In this document: positions 1-9,053 of the stretch, piece after piece
How the letters are laid out: every line of letters begins with the position of its first letter
Position numbering within the stretch: position 1 is the stretch's first letter
Assembly: GCA_023409975.1 (NCBI GenBank)
Contig: JAEYQO010000070.1
Location: forward strand, 24,639-88,638
Reading direction: 5' to 3'
Length of the DNA: 64,000 bases
Source of the DNA: Bacteroidota bacterium
GTDB lineage: Bacteria > Bacteroidota > Bacteroidia > Chitinophagales > Chitinophagaceae
Notes under the pieces: generated by a model
The model's database searches: none
The model's input: only the letters and a program-made list of their open reading frames with translations
What the model was told of the DNA's origin: nothing
Made by a program: the position numbers and the translations under genes

Positions 1-1
1 T

Positions 2-1993
2 CCATTACTGCTCATTGCCTCAATGGCTACAGCGCAGGATCGCATGACACCAGAACTGCTCTGGAGTCTGAAACGGGTAAGTGGGATCGGCGTTTCGGAA
101 AACGGAAACACTGCGTGGTATGCGTCGCGTACCTATGATATGCAGACCGAGAAGTCCACAACCAGGATCTATGCGCTGGATACCAGAACCGGCACCAGGA
201 AAGAACTGCAGGAGATCCACTCCGTATTCCAGCGGGACCAGGAAGCCTGGTATGCCACAGGTGATAATGTGATCTACAGAAGCACGGATCAGGGACGAAA
301 CTGGAAAAGCTGGTTCACGAATGCAGGCGATATGCATAATATCAGGGTTTCACCAGACGGTAAGTGGATAGCCTTTACCCGGGAGGTATTGGTTAAACCT
401 ATGATGGGAACTGATCTTTATCCGGATTTGCCCAAAAATACGGCTCAGGTTTACACAGATCTGAATTACCGTCATTGGGATTCCTGGGAAGATGGTAAGT
501 TCTCCCATCTGTTTATCATGCCTGCTCAGGGAGGAAAAGCTATCGACCTGCTCGAAGGGGAACCTTACGATGTGCCACAGCAACCCTTCGGTGGACCAGA
601 AGACTTTGTCTGGTCTCCGGACAGCAGAAGCATCGTCTATGTTTGCAAGAAGAAGTTCGGTAAGGAATATGCTGCCAGCACCAATACGGATATCTACCAG
701 TATGTTCTTGATACGAAACAGACCATCAACCTGACAGCCAATATGCCGGGCTATGATATGAGTCCTGCATTCAGTCCGGACGGCAGGTTCCTGGCCTGGA
801 CCAGCATGGCCAGAGAAGGGTACGAGGCTGATAAAAACGATATCTATGTGATGGATATTGAAGGGCGCTCGTCTGTCAAGCAGAATCTGACCGCCAATTG
901 GGATGGAACGGTCAGTAGCTATATCTGGAGTAAGGATGGCAAGCGTGTTTTCTTCAACGCAGCCTACCGCGCCACAGAACAGGTTTTTGAGGTAAACTTC
1001 CCCGGGTACACCAGAATTGCTCCCGTCGTCAGAAGGATCACCACCGGAAACTGGGATGTCACGGGTATCCTTGGCCAGGTTAACAATTCACTGATCGTGT
1101 CCCGTACGGATATGAATCACGCAGCCGAATTATTTACAGTCGACCTGAATGATGGTTCTATGAAACAGATCACGCATGAGAATGATGATATCTACAATCG
1201 CATTCAACCGTCAAGAACAGAGCTTCGAATGGTGCAAACTACAGATAAGCAAATGATGGGTGTGTGGGTCATTTATCCTCCCGGTTTTGACTCAACTAAG
1301 AAATATCCTACGCTTCTGTACTGCCAGGGTGGGCCCCAGTCTGCACTTTCCCAGTTCTACAGCTTCCGATGGAATTTTCAACTCATGGCCCATCAGGGAT
1401 ATATCGTGGTGGCACCAAATCGCAGAGGCATGCCAGGCTGGGGCGTGAAATGGAACGAAGCGATCAGTCAGGACTGGGGTGGGCAGCCCATGAGGGACTA
1501 TCTTGCTGCGATCGATGAAGTGGCACAGGAGCCTTATGTTGATCAGACCCGCCTTGGTTGTGTGGGTGCAAGCTACGGCGGATATAGTGTGTTCATGCTG
1601 GCCGGAATGCACGAAAACCGTTTCAGATCATTTATTGCCCACGATGGTCTCTTCGATCTAAGGTCCTGGTACGGAACAACAGAAGAACTCTGGTTTGCAA
1701 ATTGGGATATTGGTGGCCCCTACTGGAAGGTTCCTCAACCCGAAAGCTACAGAAAATATGATCCTGCAAATTTTGTTGCCAAATGGAATACGCCGATCAT
1801 GATCATTCAGGGCGGTATCGACTTCCGGGTACCTATCGAGCAGGGTCTGGAAGCTTTTCAGGCTGCACAATTAAAAGGGATTAAAAGCAAGTTGCTGTAT
1901 TTCCCTAACGAAAACCACTGGATCCTTCATCCTCAGAATGCTATCGTCTGGCAACGAGAATTCTTCGGGTGGCTCCAGGAAACGCTCCGCTAG
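2..1993 (+). CDS. S9 family serine peptidase (prolyl oligopeptidase / dipeptidyl-peptidase type), 5' end cut by window
   Basis: Secreted peptidase that should cleave small peptides, often after proline or alanine, in the periplasm or outside the cell. The N-terminal half is rich in SPDG/SPDS-type repeats of a WD40/PD40-like beta-propeller; the C-terminal half is an alpha/beta hydrolase with nucleophile motif GASYGG (Ser codon 1571-1573), a GGIDFRVP segment supplying the Asp, and NENHW supplying the His. The first ATG in the window is at 23, but the frame stays open to base 2 and reads PLLLIAS-MATAQ, which is the end of a signal peptide with an AxA-like cleavage site. The true start therefore lies upstream of this window, and the ATG at 23 is internal. 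A strong terminator follows. Confidence 0.93.
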   Translation, partial: PLLLIASMATAQDRMTPELLWSLKRVSGIGVSENGNTAWYASRTYDMQTEKSTTRIYALDTRTGTRKELQEIHSVFQRDQEAWYATGDNVIYRSTDQGRNWKSWFTNAGDMHNIRVSPDGKWIAFTREVLVKPMMGTDLYPDLPKNTAQVYTDLNYRHWDSWEDGKFSHLFIMPAQGGKAIDLLEGEPYDVPQQPFGGPEDFVWSPDSRSIVYVCKKKFGKEYAASTNTDIYQYVLDTKQTINLTANMPGYDMSPAFSPDGRFLAWTSMAREGYEADKNDIYVMDIEGRSSVKQNLTANWDGTVSSYIWSKDGKRVFFNAAYRATEQVFEVNFPGYTRIAPVVRRITTGNWDVTGILGQVNNSLIVSRTDMNHAAELFTVDLNDGSMKQITHENDDIYNRIQPSRTELRMVQTTDKQMMGVWVIYPPGFDSTKKYPTLLYCQGGPQSALSQFYSFRWNFQLMAHQGYIVVAPNRRGMPGWGVKWNEAISQDWGGQPMRDYLAAIDEVAQEPYVDQTRLGCVGASYGGYSVFMLAGMHENRFRSFIAHDGLFDLRSWYGTTEELWFANWDIGGPYWKVPQPESYRKYDPANFVAKWNTPIMIIQGGIDFRVPIEQGLEAFQAAQLKGIKSKLLYFPNENHWILHPQNAIVWQREFFGWLQETLR

Positions 1994-2027
1994 ATATTTT
2001 AATTACTAACATTTTTACTATATTTGA

Positions 2028-2056
2028 ATGCCGTGTAACACACGGCATTTTTTTTT
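2028..2056 (+). terminator. Rho-independent terminator after the S9 peptidase
   Basis: A 9-bp stem (2028-2036 with 2040-2048, three-base loop aac) is followed by a run of nine T. It sits 35 bases after the peptidase stop and just before the next gene, so the two genes are probably separate transcription units. Confidence 0.85.
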
Positions 2057-2068
2057 ATCCGTTACGCC

Positions 2069-2533
2069 ATGCTAAAACGATTTCTGATAGTAGTAGTTAC
2101 TATTCTTGTCATTCTACAGTTTATTCGCCCCGAGAGAAATCTTTCCGCTGCTTTCGCAAATGACATCAGCACCCGGTTCCCCGTTCCGGAAGAGGTAGGC
2201 CAGGTCCTGAGTAAATCCTGTTATGATTGTCATAGTAACTATACAGATTATCGCTGGTATTTTAATGTTCAACCGCTCGGCCTGTGGCTGCAGCGTCATG
2301 TTGATGAAGGGAAAAAACATCTGAATTTTTCAGAATTTATAACCTATTCCAGAAAGAAGCAACTGCATAAGCTGGAAGAAACAGTTGAAATGCTTACTGC
2401 CAGGGAAATGCCCCTCCCCTTGTACGAAGCTGTTCATTCTTCCGCCCGGCTCAGTGACGCCGAAAGAGTCCTCCTGGTGAATTGGGCGAATGCTCTGATG
2501 GACCGTATCGAGCGGGAACAACCCGGCACCTGA
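2069..2533 (+). CDS. Haem-binding domain protein, membrane-anchored
   Basis: A 154-residue protein of the Haem_bd family (Bacteroidota and relatives). One N-terminal hydrophobic segment (residues 4-18) anchors it or serves as an uncleaved signal; the rest should be periplasmic. The c-type haem motif CYDCH is at about residues 51-55, followed by the family signature of a YRWY segment, QPLGLWLQRHV and HLNFSEF. Function in the family is not firmly known; a small redox or electron-transfer role is the usual inference. No cytochrome biogenesis gene lies beside it, but ccmE/ccmF occur at 31-34 kb in this window. Confidence 0.85.
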   Translation: MLKRFLIVVVTILVILQFIRPERNLSAAFANDISTRFPVPEEVGQVLSKSCYDCHSNYTDYRWYFNVQPLGLWLQRHVDEGKKHLNFSEFITYSRKKQLHKLEETVEMLTAREMPLPLYEAVHSSARLSDAERVLLVNWANALMDRIEREQPGT

Positions 2534-2627
2534 CAAACGAATGCTGTTCGATACCACTGTCTGGCACAATTTTTTAGCCTTCAGCACTTTATAGGTTGCT
2601 ATTTCGATTATTCCTAATCTACGTTTA

Positions 2628-5432
2628 ATGGAACCCGCTTTATCAGGCGTCATTCATAAAGAAAAGCTACAATTGAAGCATTTGCCAGACTTCCTCCGCT
2701 ACGTCAGAGACCAGCGCCTGGACGGCTATTTGAGACTTCAGTTGCATTATAGCAGGGAGTATGAGCTGCCTTTGCTGCGGTTTTTTAAAGAGTTCAGTGA
2801 AGAGGACTTGATCAGTATCGGACTCACCGGTGCCCTGGAATTCTTCGATGCAGTCATAGATCTCAAATCTGTCGAATACATCCATCAGCAGAAAGAGAGC
2901 TGGCTTTCCAATAATCTTCCGCATCTGATAGACAAAAGCGCGGTGGCTCCTGAGGATATTTTTCTTGTTTCTGCTATCCGGAAGAAGGCACTGTTTCACT
3001 TCCTGAGTGAATTTACTGATGACCCTAAGGTGCTCCAGTGTGTTCATGATGAAATGGACGAATTCATCACGGTGCTCAATCTCACTTTGAGCAGCGCTCT
3101 TTCTTCAGTTCTCAGGGAGAAGTTTCAACAGGAAGAGAAAGTAAAAGCCAATGAAGAAAGATTACGTCTGGCTTTGGAGGCAACTCGTTTAGGTACCTGG
3201 GACTTTGACCTGAATTCCGGAGTCATCGAGGTTTCTTCCCGTATCAGAGAGATCTACGGATTGGCTGCTGATGAGCCGGTCACCTATGATCTTATCAAAG
3301 ATCTTTACCATCCTGAAGACCGGGATGAACAGGTGATGATCGTGCGCAGAATTCTTTCCGCTGCGGCTCATAACCGGACCTATGAACGGGAATTGAGAAT
3401 CCAGCGGGCAGACGACAAGTCGATACGCTGGATCAGGGTAAACGGATATGTGCTGCTCAATGAACAGGATGTACCGTTCAGGATTATCGGAACGATTCTG
3501 GATATCACAGAGAGAAAGCATCTGGAAAGCCAGCTCAGGGAACGGGAATTTCAATTCCGTCAACTGGCCGATTCGATGCCTCAAATGGCATGGATCACTC
3601 TGGCTGACGGTACAATTACCTATTTTAACCAAAAATGGATCGAGTATACCGGGAAGGATGTTCAGGACGTTACCTATGAATGGGGAGTCCTGCTCCATCC
3701 TGAAGATGCTGAAAAAAGCAGGGTAGCCTGGATGGAATCTTTAGCAACAGGTTCTCTTTATGAGATTGAATATCGGCTGTTGCATAAGGCGTCAAATGTA
3801 TATCGTTGGTTTCTTACCCGGGCATTACCAGTGAAAAACTCACGAGGCGAAATCATGAAATGGTTCGGTACCTGTACAGACATTCATGATTATAAACTTG
3901 CGGAAGAATCACTGCAGATGCAGGCCCGGGTTCTTAATAGCATGGAAGAGGGTGTGAGCATTGCTGATGAGAACGGATTCATTCTTTATACCAATCCTGC
4001 AGAAGACCGCATGTTCGGCTATGGGCCAGGTGAATTGCCAGGCAAACACGTAACTGTACAAAATGCCTACGACGAACCAGAGAATAAGGAACGTGTAGAA
4101 AACGTTATGGAGATTCTGAAGCTCGAAGGTAGCTGGAGCGGAGAATGGAACAATAAACGTAAAGACGGAACAACCTTTAATACTTTTAGTCATATAACCT
4201 CATTAAACCTCGACAACCGGCGATTGCTGGTATGTGTTCAAAGAGATATTACCATGGAAAAGGCACATCAGGCTGCATTGCTGGAAAGCGAACTGCGCTT
4301 CCGCACGCTTGCTGATCATGCACCAATGTTTGTCTGGATATCTGATGCAGAAGGGAAACTGGACTACTTTAACGATGAAGTAGAAAGATTTGTAGGCCCT
4401 TCTGCGGACGAGCTGAAGACGAACGGATGGATCGTAATCTGTCATCCCGAAGATCAGGGAAAATTTACGGAGGCGGGACGTGCCCTTCGTGAAGAGGGAA
4501 AGGCCCTGGAGGTGGAGTGCAGACTGAAGAATAGAGAGGGAAAGTTTCGCTGGGTTTTGCTTCGTGCAGCACCCAGAATGCAGGATGGTAAATTGATAGG
4601 GATGACGGGCACAGGTCTCGACATTGAAGACAGAAAGCGCCTTACAGGGGCACTGGAAACAAAAGTCGAGGAACGAACCAGGGAACTCATGGAGACCAAT
4701 GCTAAGCTGGAACGCTCTAATAGGGAACTGGAGCAGTTTGCCTATGTGGCCTCGCACGATCTTCAGGAGCCGCTCAGAAAGATCAAGGCCTTTGGGGATA
4801 TGCTGGCCGGCAGATATAAGGAAGGACTGGGACCGGAAGGCGTCGATATGATCGGCAGGATGCAATCCGCTTCTGACAGGATGCGGATACTGATCGAAGA
4901 TCTGCTGGCTTTTTCAAGAGTCTCCCGGGAGCCCCAGCATAAAACTGTCGATCTGGACCGTCTGATAAAGGAAGTGTTGTTCGATCTCGATACAACAATT
5001 CAGGAAAAGCAGGCCAGCCTTAAGATTGATGCGCTCCCCTCTATAGCGGGCGATGAGTTACAATTGCGACAGCTTTTTCAAAATCTTTTGAGCAACGCTT
5101 TAAAGTTCAGTAGGGAAGGGGTACGTCCGGAAATATCAGTTACCATCACAAAAACCAACGGACTATCTTCTGGATTTGATGTAACCAAAGCGGACCAGCA
5201 GAGAGAGTTTTATCTACTGGCTTTCAGAGACAACGGAATCGGTTTTGAACAACAGTATGCCGATAAGATCTTCCAGGTGTTTCAACGTTTGCATGGTAGA
5301 ATGGAATATCCGGGGTCTGGAGTGGGTCTTTCCATTGTTCAAAAGGTGGTCGACAATCATAAAGGCTATGTGAAAGCAGAAGGCGCTCCGGGCGAAGGCG
5401 CACTCTTCCTCTTATTACTTCGGGCGGAATAG
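2628..5432 (+). CDS. Multi-PAS sensor histidine kinase
   Basis: A 934-residue, apparently cytoplasmic kinase: no membrane segments are visible. An alpha-helical N-terminal domain of about 165 residues that I do not recognise is followed by four PAS/PAC units (roughly residues 175-300, 303-430, 431-550 and 555-680), a HisKA dimerisation domain with the phospho-acceptor in ASHDLQEPLRKI (His about 709), and an HATPase domain with DNGIGF and GSGVGLSI nucleotide boxes. The H-box type ASHDLQEP is common in Bacteroidota kinases. No response regulator is adjacent; the nearest is the receiver at 8.6 kb, so the partner is unknown. The start ATG directly follows a near-promoter element (TACGTTTA). Confidence 0.92.
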   Translation: MEPALSGVIHKEKLQLKHLPDFLRYVRDQRLDGYLRLQLHYSREYELPLLRFFKEFSEEDLISIGLTGALEFFDAVIDLKSVEYIHQQKESWLSNNLPHLIDKSAVAPEDIFLVSAIRKKALFHFLSEFTDDPKVLQCVHDEMDEFITVLNLTLSSALSSVLREKFQQEEKVKANEERLRLALEATRLGTWDFDLNSGVIEVSSRIREIYGLAADEPVTYDLIKDLYHPEDRDEQVMIVRRILSAAAHNRTYERELRIQRADDKSIRWIRVNGYVLLNEQDVPFRIIGTILDITERKHLESQLREREFQFRQLADSMPQMAWITLADGTITYFNQKWIEYTGKDVQDVTYEWGVLLHPEDAEKSRVAWMESLATGSLYEIEYRLLHKASNVYRWFLTRALPVKNSRGEIMKWFGTCTDIHDYKLAEESLQMQARVLNSMEEGVSIADENGFILYTNPAEDRMFGYGPGELPGKHVTVQNAYDEPENKERVENVMEILKLEGSWSGEWNNKRKDGTTFNTFSHITSLNLDNRRLLVCVQRDITMEKAHQAALLESELRFRTLADHAPMFVWISDAEGKLDYFNDEVERFVGPSADELKTNGWIVICHPEDQGKFTEAGRALREEGKALEVECRLKNREGKFRWVLLRAAPRMQDGKLIGMTGTGLDIEDRKRLTGALETKVEERTRELMETNAKLERSNRELEQFAYVASHDLQEPLRKIKAFGDMLAGRYKEGLGPEGVDMIGRMQSASDRMRILIEDLLAFSRVSREPQHKTVDLDRLIKEVLFDLDTTIQEKQASLKIDALPSIAGDELQLRQLFQNLLSNALKFSREGVRPEISVTITKTNGLSSGFDVTKADQQREFYLLAFRDNGIGFEQQYADKIFQVFQRLHGRMEYPGSGVGLSIVQKVVDNHKGYVKAEGAPGEGALFLLLLRAE

Positions 5433-5797
5433 CTTCCTTCCGGTATAAATTATGGCAGTTTGTTGAATTAGTCTTGGGCGTTTTCGGCTGATTAATGTTC
5501 CGTTAAAGGCCTCGTTCTTCCGTTATTTCCCCGACGACCTCCGGCAAATAATGCTGAAAACTGAAGCGAAAAAGCCGTGGTACTCCCTAGATACTCCCTA
5601 GACACTCCCTGGACACTCCCTAGATACTCCCTGGTTCCATGCTGGTTCCATGCTGATTCCTTTGCTACTGCCTAAAGGATAGTAAGTACACCCCCAATGT
5701 CTACCAACTGCCTTCAACCAGCTCCTGGTTCATAATCTTACCACTGCAAATGTCCCCTTTATGCAGAAAGTATTAATTTAATGGAATCAATTTTCTT
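5433..5797. other. 365-bp intergenic region with an 11-bp tandem array
   Basis: No credible gene or RNA gene is visible. The main content is the 11-bp array listed separately at 5581-5668. The rest is low-information sequence; no clear terminator is seen for the upstream kinase. Confidence 0.6.
5581..5668. repeat. 11-bp tandem repeat array, about eight units
   Basis: Five consecutive units follow TACTCCCTAGA (TACTCCCTAGA, same, CACTCCCTGGA, CACTCCCTAGA, TACTCCCTGGT), then TCCATGCTGGT, TCCATGCTGAT and TCCTTTGCTAC continue in the same 11-bp register. The array lies in non-coding DNA. A second 11-bp array with a different unit lies at 39971-40102. Confidence 0.85.
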
Positions 5798-7114
5798 ATG
5801 AAAACGCTCCTCTCTTCGCTGCTTATATTGCTTTTTTCTTTCTCTGCCGTTGCGCAGGGTATCATTACAACGATAGCAGGTGGGGGCTGGGGAGGAGATG
5901 GTGTCTTAGCCGTAAATACCTCTCTCAGCGAAGTCAACGATGTGCTGGTTGATACCGCTGGAAATATTTACATCGCACAGGAAACAGCAGTCAGAAGAAT
6001 TGACGCCCAGACGCAAATCATTAGCTTGTATGCAGGTTCCTATCAATGGGGTACCGGATGTGATGGCTGTCCTGCTACCACCGCTAAATTGAATCATGCA
6101 AATGCTATCGCGCTAGATAAACAGGGTAATCTATATATCGCCGACTGGGGAAACGGAAGAATCAGGAAGGTGGATGCTGTAACAGGAATTATGACCACTT
6201 ATGCAGGTAATAGTACTTCAGGGTACAGCGGGGATGGCGGACCTGCAACAAGTGCGCAGCTAAAAAAGCCCATAGATATTGCGTTTGATACAGCGGATAA
6301 CCTATTCATAATCGACGAGTTTTATCATATCAGAAGAGTCGATCGACAAACAGGTATTATTACAACCATTGCTGGCGACGGCACACAGGGGATATGGAGC
6401 AACGGTGATCTTGCTGTAAGTTCAAGAATTAGTACCGGCCGGGGTATTTGTGTAGATAATATTGGAAATGTTTATTTCACTGATGCCAATAATCGACGAA
6501 TTGGCAAGATCGACACGCAGGGTATCTTGTCCACTTACTGTGGGACAGGAACTAATGGTTTAGCAGGAGATGGTGGTCCGGCAGTCAACGCTCAAACCTA
6601 CGCTTCAGTCCGGCTTAGAATGGATAGTCAGAATAATATGTATTTTGGGGATGGTGGTAGGGTTGTTAGAAGGATTGACTTTTCAACTGGGATTATAACG
6701 AGAGTTGCGGGCGAGGGAAACGCTGGATTTAGCGGAGATGGCGGTCCTGCATTGAATGCACATCTAAACGGGATCTGGAGTGTGTTTGTCGACAAAAATA
6801 ACAACGCCTATATCGCTGATGCACTGAATTACAGGATTAGGAAAGTTGCAGGTGTAGTTAGCGTTGCAGCTTCGCCAGAAATTATTTTATTTGATATTTT
6901 TCCCAACCCCTCAAATGGTCCTCTGACAATTCAAAGTTCCGGGGAAATAGAGTTTATTCAAATCAGAAGTCTTACAGGGCAAGTTGTCTATGAATCCAAA
7001 CCTTTAAAACCTTTGGTAAGAATCGATCTGTCAGGTCATCCGGCCGGTGTTTACCTTGTAAGTGTGTTAAATGGCAGTGGTATGATTAATAAAAAGGTCA
7101 TCATTCGTCAATAA
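5798..7114 (+). CDS. Secreted NHL-repeat beta-propeller protein with T9SS sorting domain
   Basis: A 438-residue protein with a clear signal peptide (hydrophobic residues 3-19, ending AVAQG). The body is a series of NHL-type repeats with recurring cores such as DKQGNLYIADWGNGRIRKV, and the recurring phrase AG-GDGGPA, which predicts a six-bladed propeller. The last about 80 residues (FPNPSNG...GHPAGVYLVSV...KKVIIRQ) are a type A T9SS C-terminal sorting domain, so the protein is exported across the outer membrane and attached or released. Substrate or partner cannot be read from the sequence. Confidence 0.9.
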   Translation: MKTLLSSLLILLFSFSAVAQGIITTIAGGGWGGDGVLAVNTSLSEVNDVLVDTAGNIYIAQETAVRRIDAQTQIISLYAGSYQWGTGCDGCPATTAKLNHANAIALDKQGNLYIADWGNGRIRKVDAVTGIMTTYAGNSTSGYSGDGGPATSAQLKKPIDIAFDTADNLFIIDEFYHIRRVDRQTGIITTIAGDGTQGIWSNGDLAVSSRISTGRGICVDNIGNVYFTDANNRRIGKIDTQGILSTYCGTGTNGLAGDGGPAVNAQTYASVRLRMDSQNNMYFGDGGRVVRRIDFSTGIITRVAGEGNAGFSGDGGPALNAHLNGIWSVFVDKNNNAYIADALNYRIRKVAGVVSVAASPEIILFDIFPNPSNGPLTIQSSGEIEFIQIRSLTGQVVYESKPLKPLVRIDLSGHPAGVYLVSVLNGSGMINKKVIIRQ

Positions 7115-7176
7115 CATTGTTAGTCAGCAACCGCCGAACCGGGAGTTAATAATATCGATTAATTACTTTTAAAAAC

Positions 7177-7204
7177 TTGCACTGACTTTTAGTTGATACC
7201 TTTG
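7177..7204 (+). promoter_or_regulatory. Possible upstream purD promoter
   Basis: TACCTTTG at 7197-7204 fits the Bacteroidota -7 consensus TAnnTTTG; a TTG lies 17 bases upstream, slightly short of the usual 19-21. It lies 83 bases before the purD start codon. A second candidate -7 element is nearer the gene. Confidence 0.4.
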
Positions 7205-7240
7205 TCAATACCTTGTTGGTAGGTCGGCACCCACCACTTT

Positions 7241-7275
7241 CGACTAACGACTAACTATCAACCATCAACCCTAAC
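7241..7275. repeat. 7-bp tandem array running into the purD promoter
   Basis: Five heptamers in register: CGACTAA, CGACTAA, CTATCAA, CCATCAA, CCCTAAC. The last unit supplies the first bases of the -7-like element TAACTTTG at 7272-7279. Confidence 0.75.
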
Positions 7276-7279
7276 TTTG
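7272..7279 (+). promoter_or_regulatory. Candidate -7 element of purD, close to the start codon
   Basis: TAACTTTG matches TAnnTTTG exactly and ends eight bases before the purD ATG at 7288, which would give a leader of only a few bases. No TTTG is found at the expected distance upstream, so this rests on the -7 match alone. Confidence 0.45.
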
Positions 7280-7287
7280 CTGCTCAT

Positions 7288-8571
7288 ATGAAGAGCTACA
7301 ATATTCTGCTCCTGGGGTCGGGAGGTCGTGAGGCGGCATTCGCCTGGAAGCTTCGCCAGAGCAAGCACTGCAAGGAACTATTCATCGCACCAGGAAATGC
7401 CGGGACTGCAAAGTATGGGATGAATCTCCCCGTTGCGGTTACTGATATGGAGGCTATCAAACAAATTTGTCTTGAAAACCACATCGATCTGGTGCTTCCC
7501 GGTGGAGAAGATGCTCTGGTAGCTGGCATATATGACTTTTTTCAAAACGACCCGCAGATCCGCCATGTCATCGTAGCTGGCCCCTCATCTGCAGGCGCGC
7601 AATTGGAAGGTAGCAAGGCATTTGCCAAACAATTTATGGATCGTCATGGCATCCCGACAGCCGCCTACCGCGAGTTTACCTCCGAGCAATTCAGGGAAGG
7701 AACCGAATGGATCAAAAATCATCCGCTCCCAGTAGTCATAAAAGCCGATGGACTGGCCGCAGGTAAAGGTGTGATCATCGCAAATTCCACAGAAGAAGCA
7801 CTGGAGGCCTTCCGCTCAATGGTACAGGAAGACCGTTTTGGAGATGCAGGTCGCAAGGTAGTAGTTGAACAGTTCCTGGATGGAATCGAATTATCCGTTT
7901 TTGCACTGACAAATGGCGAAACCTTCGTTCTATTACCCGAAGCTAAAGACTATAAGAGGATCGGAGAAGGGGATCAGGGACCTAACACGGGTGGCATGGG
8001 GGCTATCTCGCCCGTGCCTTTCGCAAACCAGGAATTCATGGATAAGGTGGTGAATAAGGTCGTCAAGCCTACCATCAATGGGCTCTCAGAAGAAAAGATC
8101 GTCTATAAAGGTTTTGTCTTCTTCGGACTCATAAACGTGGCCGGCGAACCTTTCGTGATTGAATACAACTGCAGAATGGGTGACCCCGAAACTGAAGTCG
8201 TAATGCCCCGGCTTCAGTCAGATCTCGTGGAGTTACTAGTACATATGCATGAGGGTCGTTTGTCCCAGTCAGAAATTAGTTTCGACTCGCGTGCGGCTGC
8301 TACCGTCATGTTGGTTTCCGAGGGCTATCCGGGCTCTTATGAAAAAGGGAAAGAGATTGCAGGGTTGGATGAGGTTCAGGATAGCGTCGTATTTCATGCA
8401 GGAACTGCCAACCGTGACGAGACTGTCGTCACCAGCGGAGGCAGGGTAATAGCCCTGACCTCTTTCGGAGAAACGCTCAAAGACGCCCTTGGAGTAAGCT
8501 ATAAAAATGCTGATCTGGTTTCCTTTGAGGGAAAATACTTTCGTCGGGATATCGGTTACGAGTTTCTCTAA
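7288..8571 (+). CDS. purD: Phosphoribosylamine-glycine ligase (GAR synthetase)
   Basis: Catalyses ATP-dependent joining of phosphoribosylamine and glycine, the second step of purine synthesis, in the cytoplasm. Length of 427 residues is typical. The N-terminal motif LGSGGREAAFAWKL, the LPGGEDALVAG segment, the ATP-grasp part VIKADGLAAGKGVI, the GPNTGGMGAISP signature and YNCRMGDPETEVV are all intact. It stands alone between a T9SS protein and a convergent receiver gene, with no other pur gene nearby, as is common in Bacteroidota. The upstream region has a heptamer array and two candidate promoters. Confidence 0.97.
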   Translation: MKSYNILLLGSGGREAAFAWKLRQSKHCKELFIAPGNAGTAKYGMNLPVAVTDMEAIKQICLENHIDLVLPGGEDALVAGIYDFFQNDPQIRHVIVAGPSSAGAQLEGSKAFAKQFMDRHGIPTAAYREFTSEQFREGTEWIKNHPLPVVIKADGLAAGKGVIIANSTEEALEAFRSMVQEDRFGDAGRKVVVEQFLDGIELSVFALTNGETFVLLPEAKDYKRIGEGDQGPNTGGMGAISPVPFANQEFMDKVVNKVVKPTINGLSEEKIVYKGFVFFGLINVAGEPFVIEYNCRMGDPETEVVMPRLQSDLVELLVHMHEGRLSQSEISFDSRAAATVMLVSEGYPGSYEKGKEIAGLDEVQDSVVFHAGTANRDETVVTSGGRVIALTSFGETLKDALGVSYKNADLVSFEGKYFRRDIGYEFL

Positions 8572-8621
8572 GCTGCAGTGTAGGGGTCTGTGCGACCGCC
8601 AGGATCAATCGTCTCCAGCGT

Positions 8622-8656
8622 AAAGACTGCTGATTGATATCAACCAGCAGTCTTTT
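8622..8656. terminator. Bidirectional terminator between purD and the convergent receiver gene
   Basis: An 11-bp stem (aaagactgctg at 8622-8632 with cagcagtcttt at 8645-8655) is flanked by A- and T-rich ends, so it can work on both strands. It overlaps the last codons of the receiver gene at 8640. The inner loop contains the palindrome ttgatatcaa. Confidence 0.75.
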
Positions 8657-9053
8657 CTTTTTCCTGTACGAGTTCAAACAGACGCTCTGTAAATGGACCG
8701 TAATCCAGAAAGGTTTCCGGTTTAATGATGTAGGCAGTGGCGCCCATATCAAGACATTTTCGAATGATCATCTCTGTCGATGATGTAGACGTAATGATCA
8801 CGGGAATGGAGGAATAGACCGGATGCGCCCCCACTTCTTCAATAATGTCATAGCCGTTTTTCCCGGGCATATTCAAGTCGGAAAGTATCACTTCCGGAAG
8901 TGCATCGGGATGTTCCGACATCCATTGGAAAAGCATGTCTCCATTTCGTGCCTGTCCAATCAGCTCGAAGTGTTCAGATGCTTCGAAGGCTTCCCTCATA
9001 AACATCTGTTCATCCTCGTCATTCTCTACCAATACAATTTTATACTTCTTCAT
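8640..9053 (-). CDS. Single-domain response regulator (receiver only)
   Basis: A 137-residue CheY/Rcp1-like receiver with no output domain. The acidic pair is in VENDEDEQMF, the phospho-acceptor Asp in ILSDLNMPGKNG, the conserved Ser/Thr in TSTSS, and the Lys in YIIKPET. Its start codon overlaps the end of the upstream kinase gene by 14 bases, which indicates translational coupling and makes that kinase its likely phospho-donor. With no DNA-binding domain it probably acts by protein contact or as a phosphorelay intermediate. Confidence 0.92.
   Translation of the reverse strand: MKKYKIVLVENDEDEQMFMREAFEASEHFELIGQARNGDMLFQWMSEHPDALPEVILSDLNMPGKNGYDIIEEVGAHPVYSSIPVIITSTSSTEMIIRKCLDMGATAYIIKPETFLDYGPFTERLFELVQEKEKTAG

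Noticed and set aside
23..25. ATG at 23 as the start of the S9 peptidase
   Set aside because: The upstream open frame encodes the end of a signal peptide, so the gene begins before the window.
4203..4865. A 220-codon frame opposite the multi-PAS kinase
   Set aside because: Shadow of a well-supported gene; Cys/His-rich random composition.
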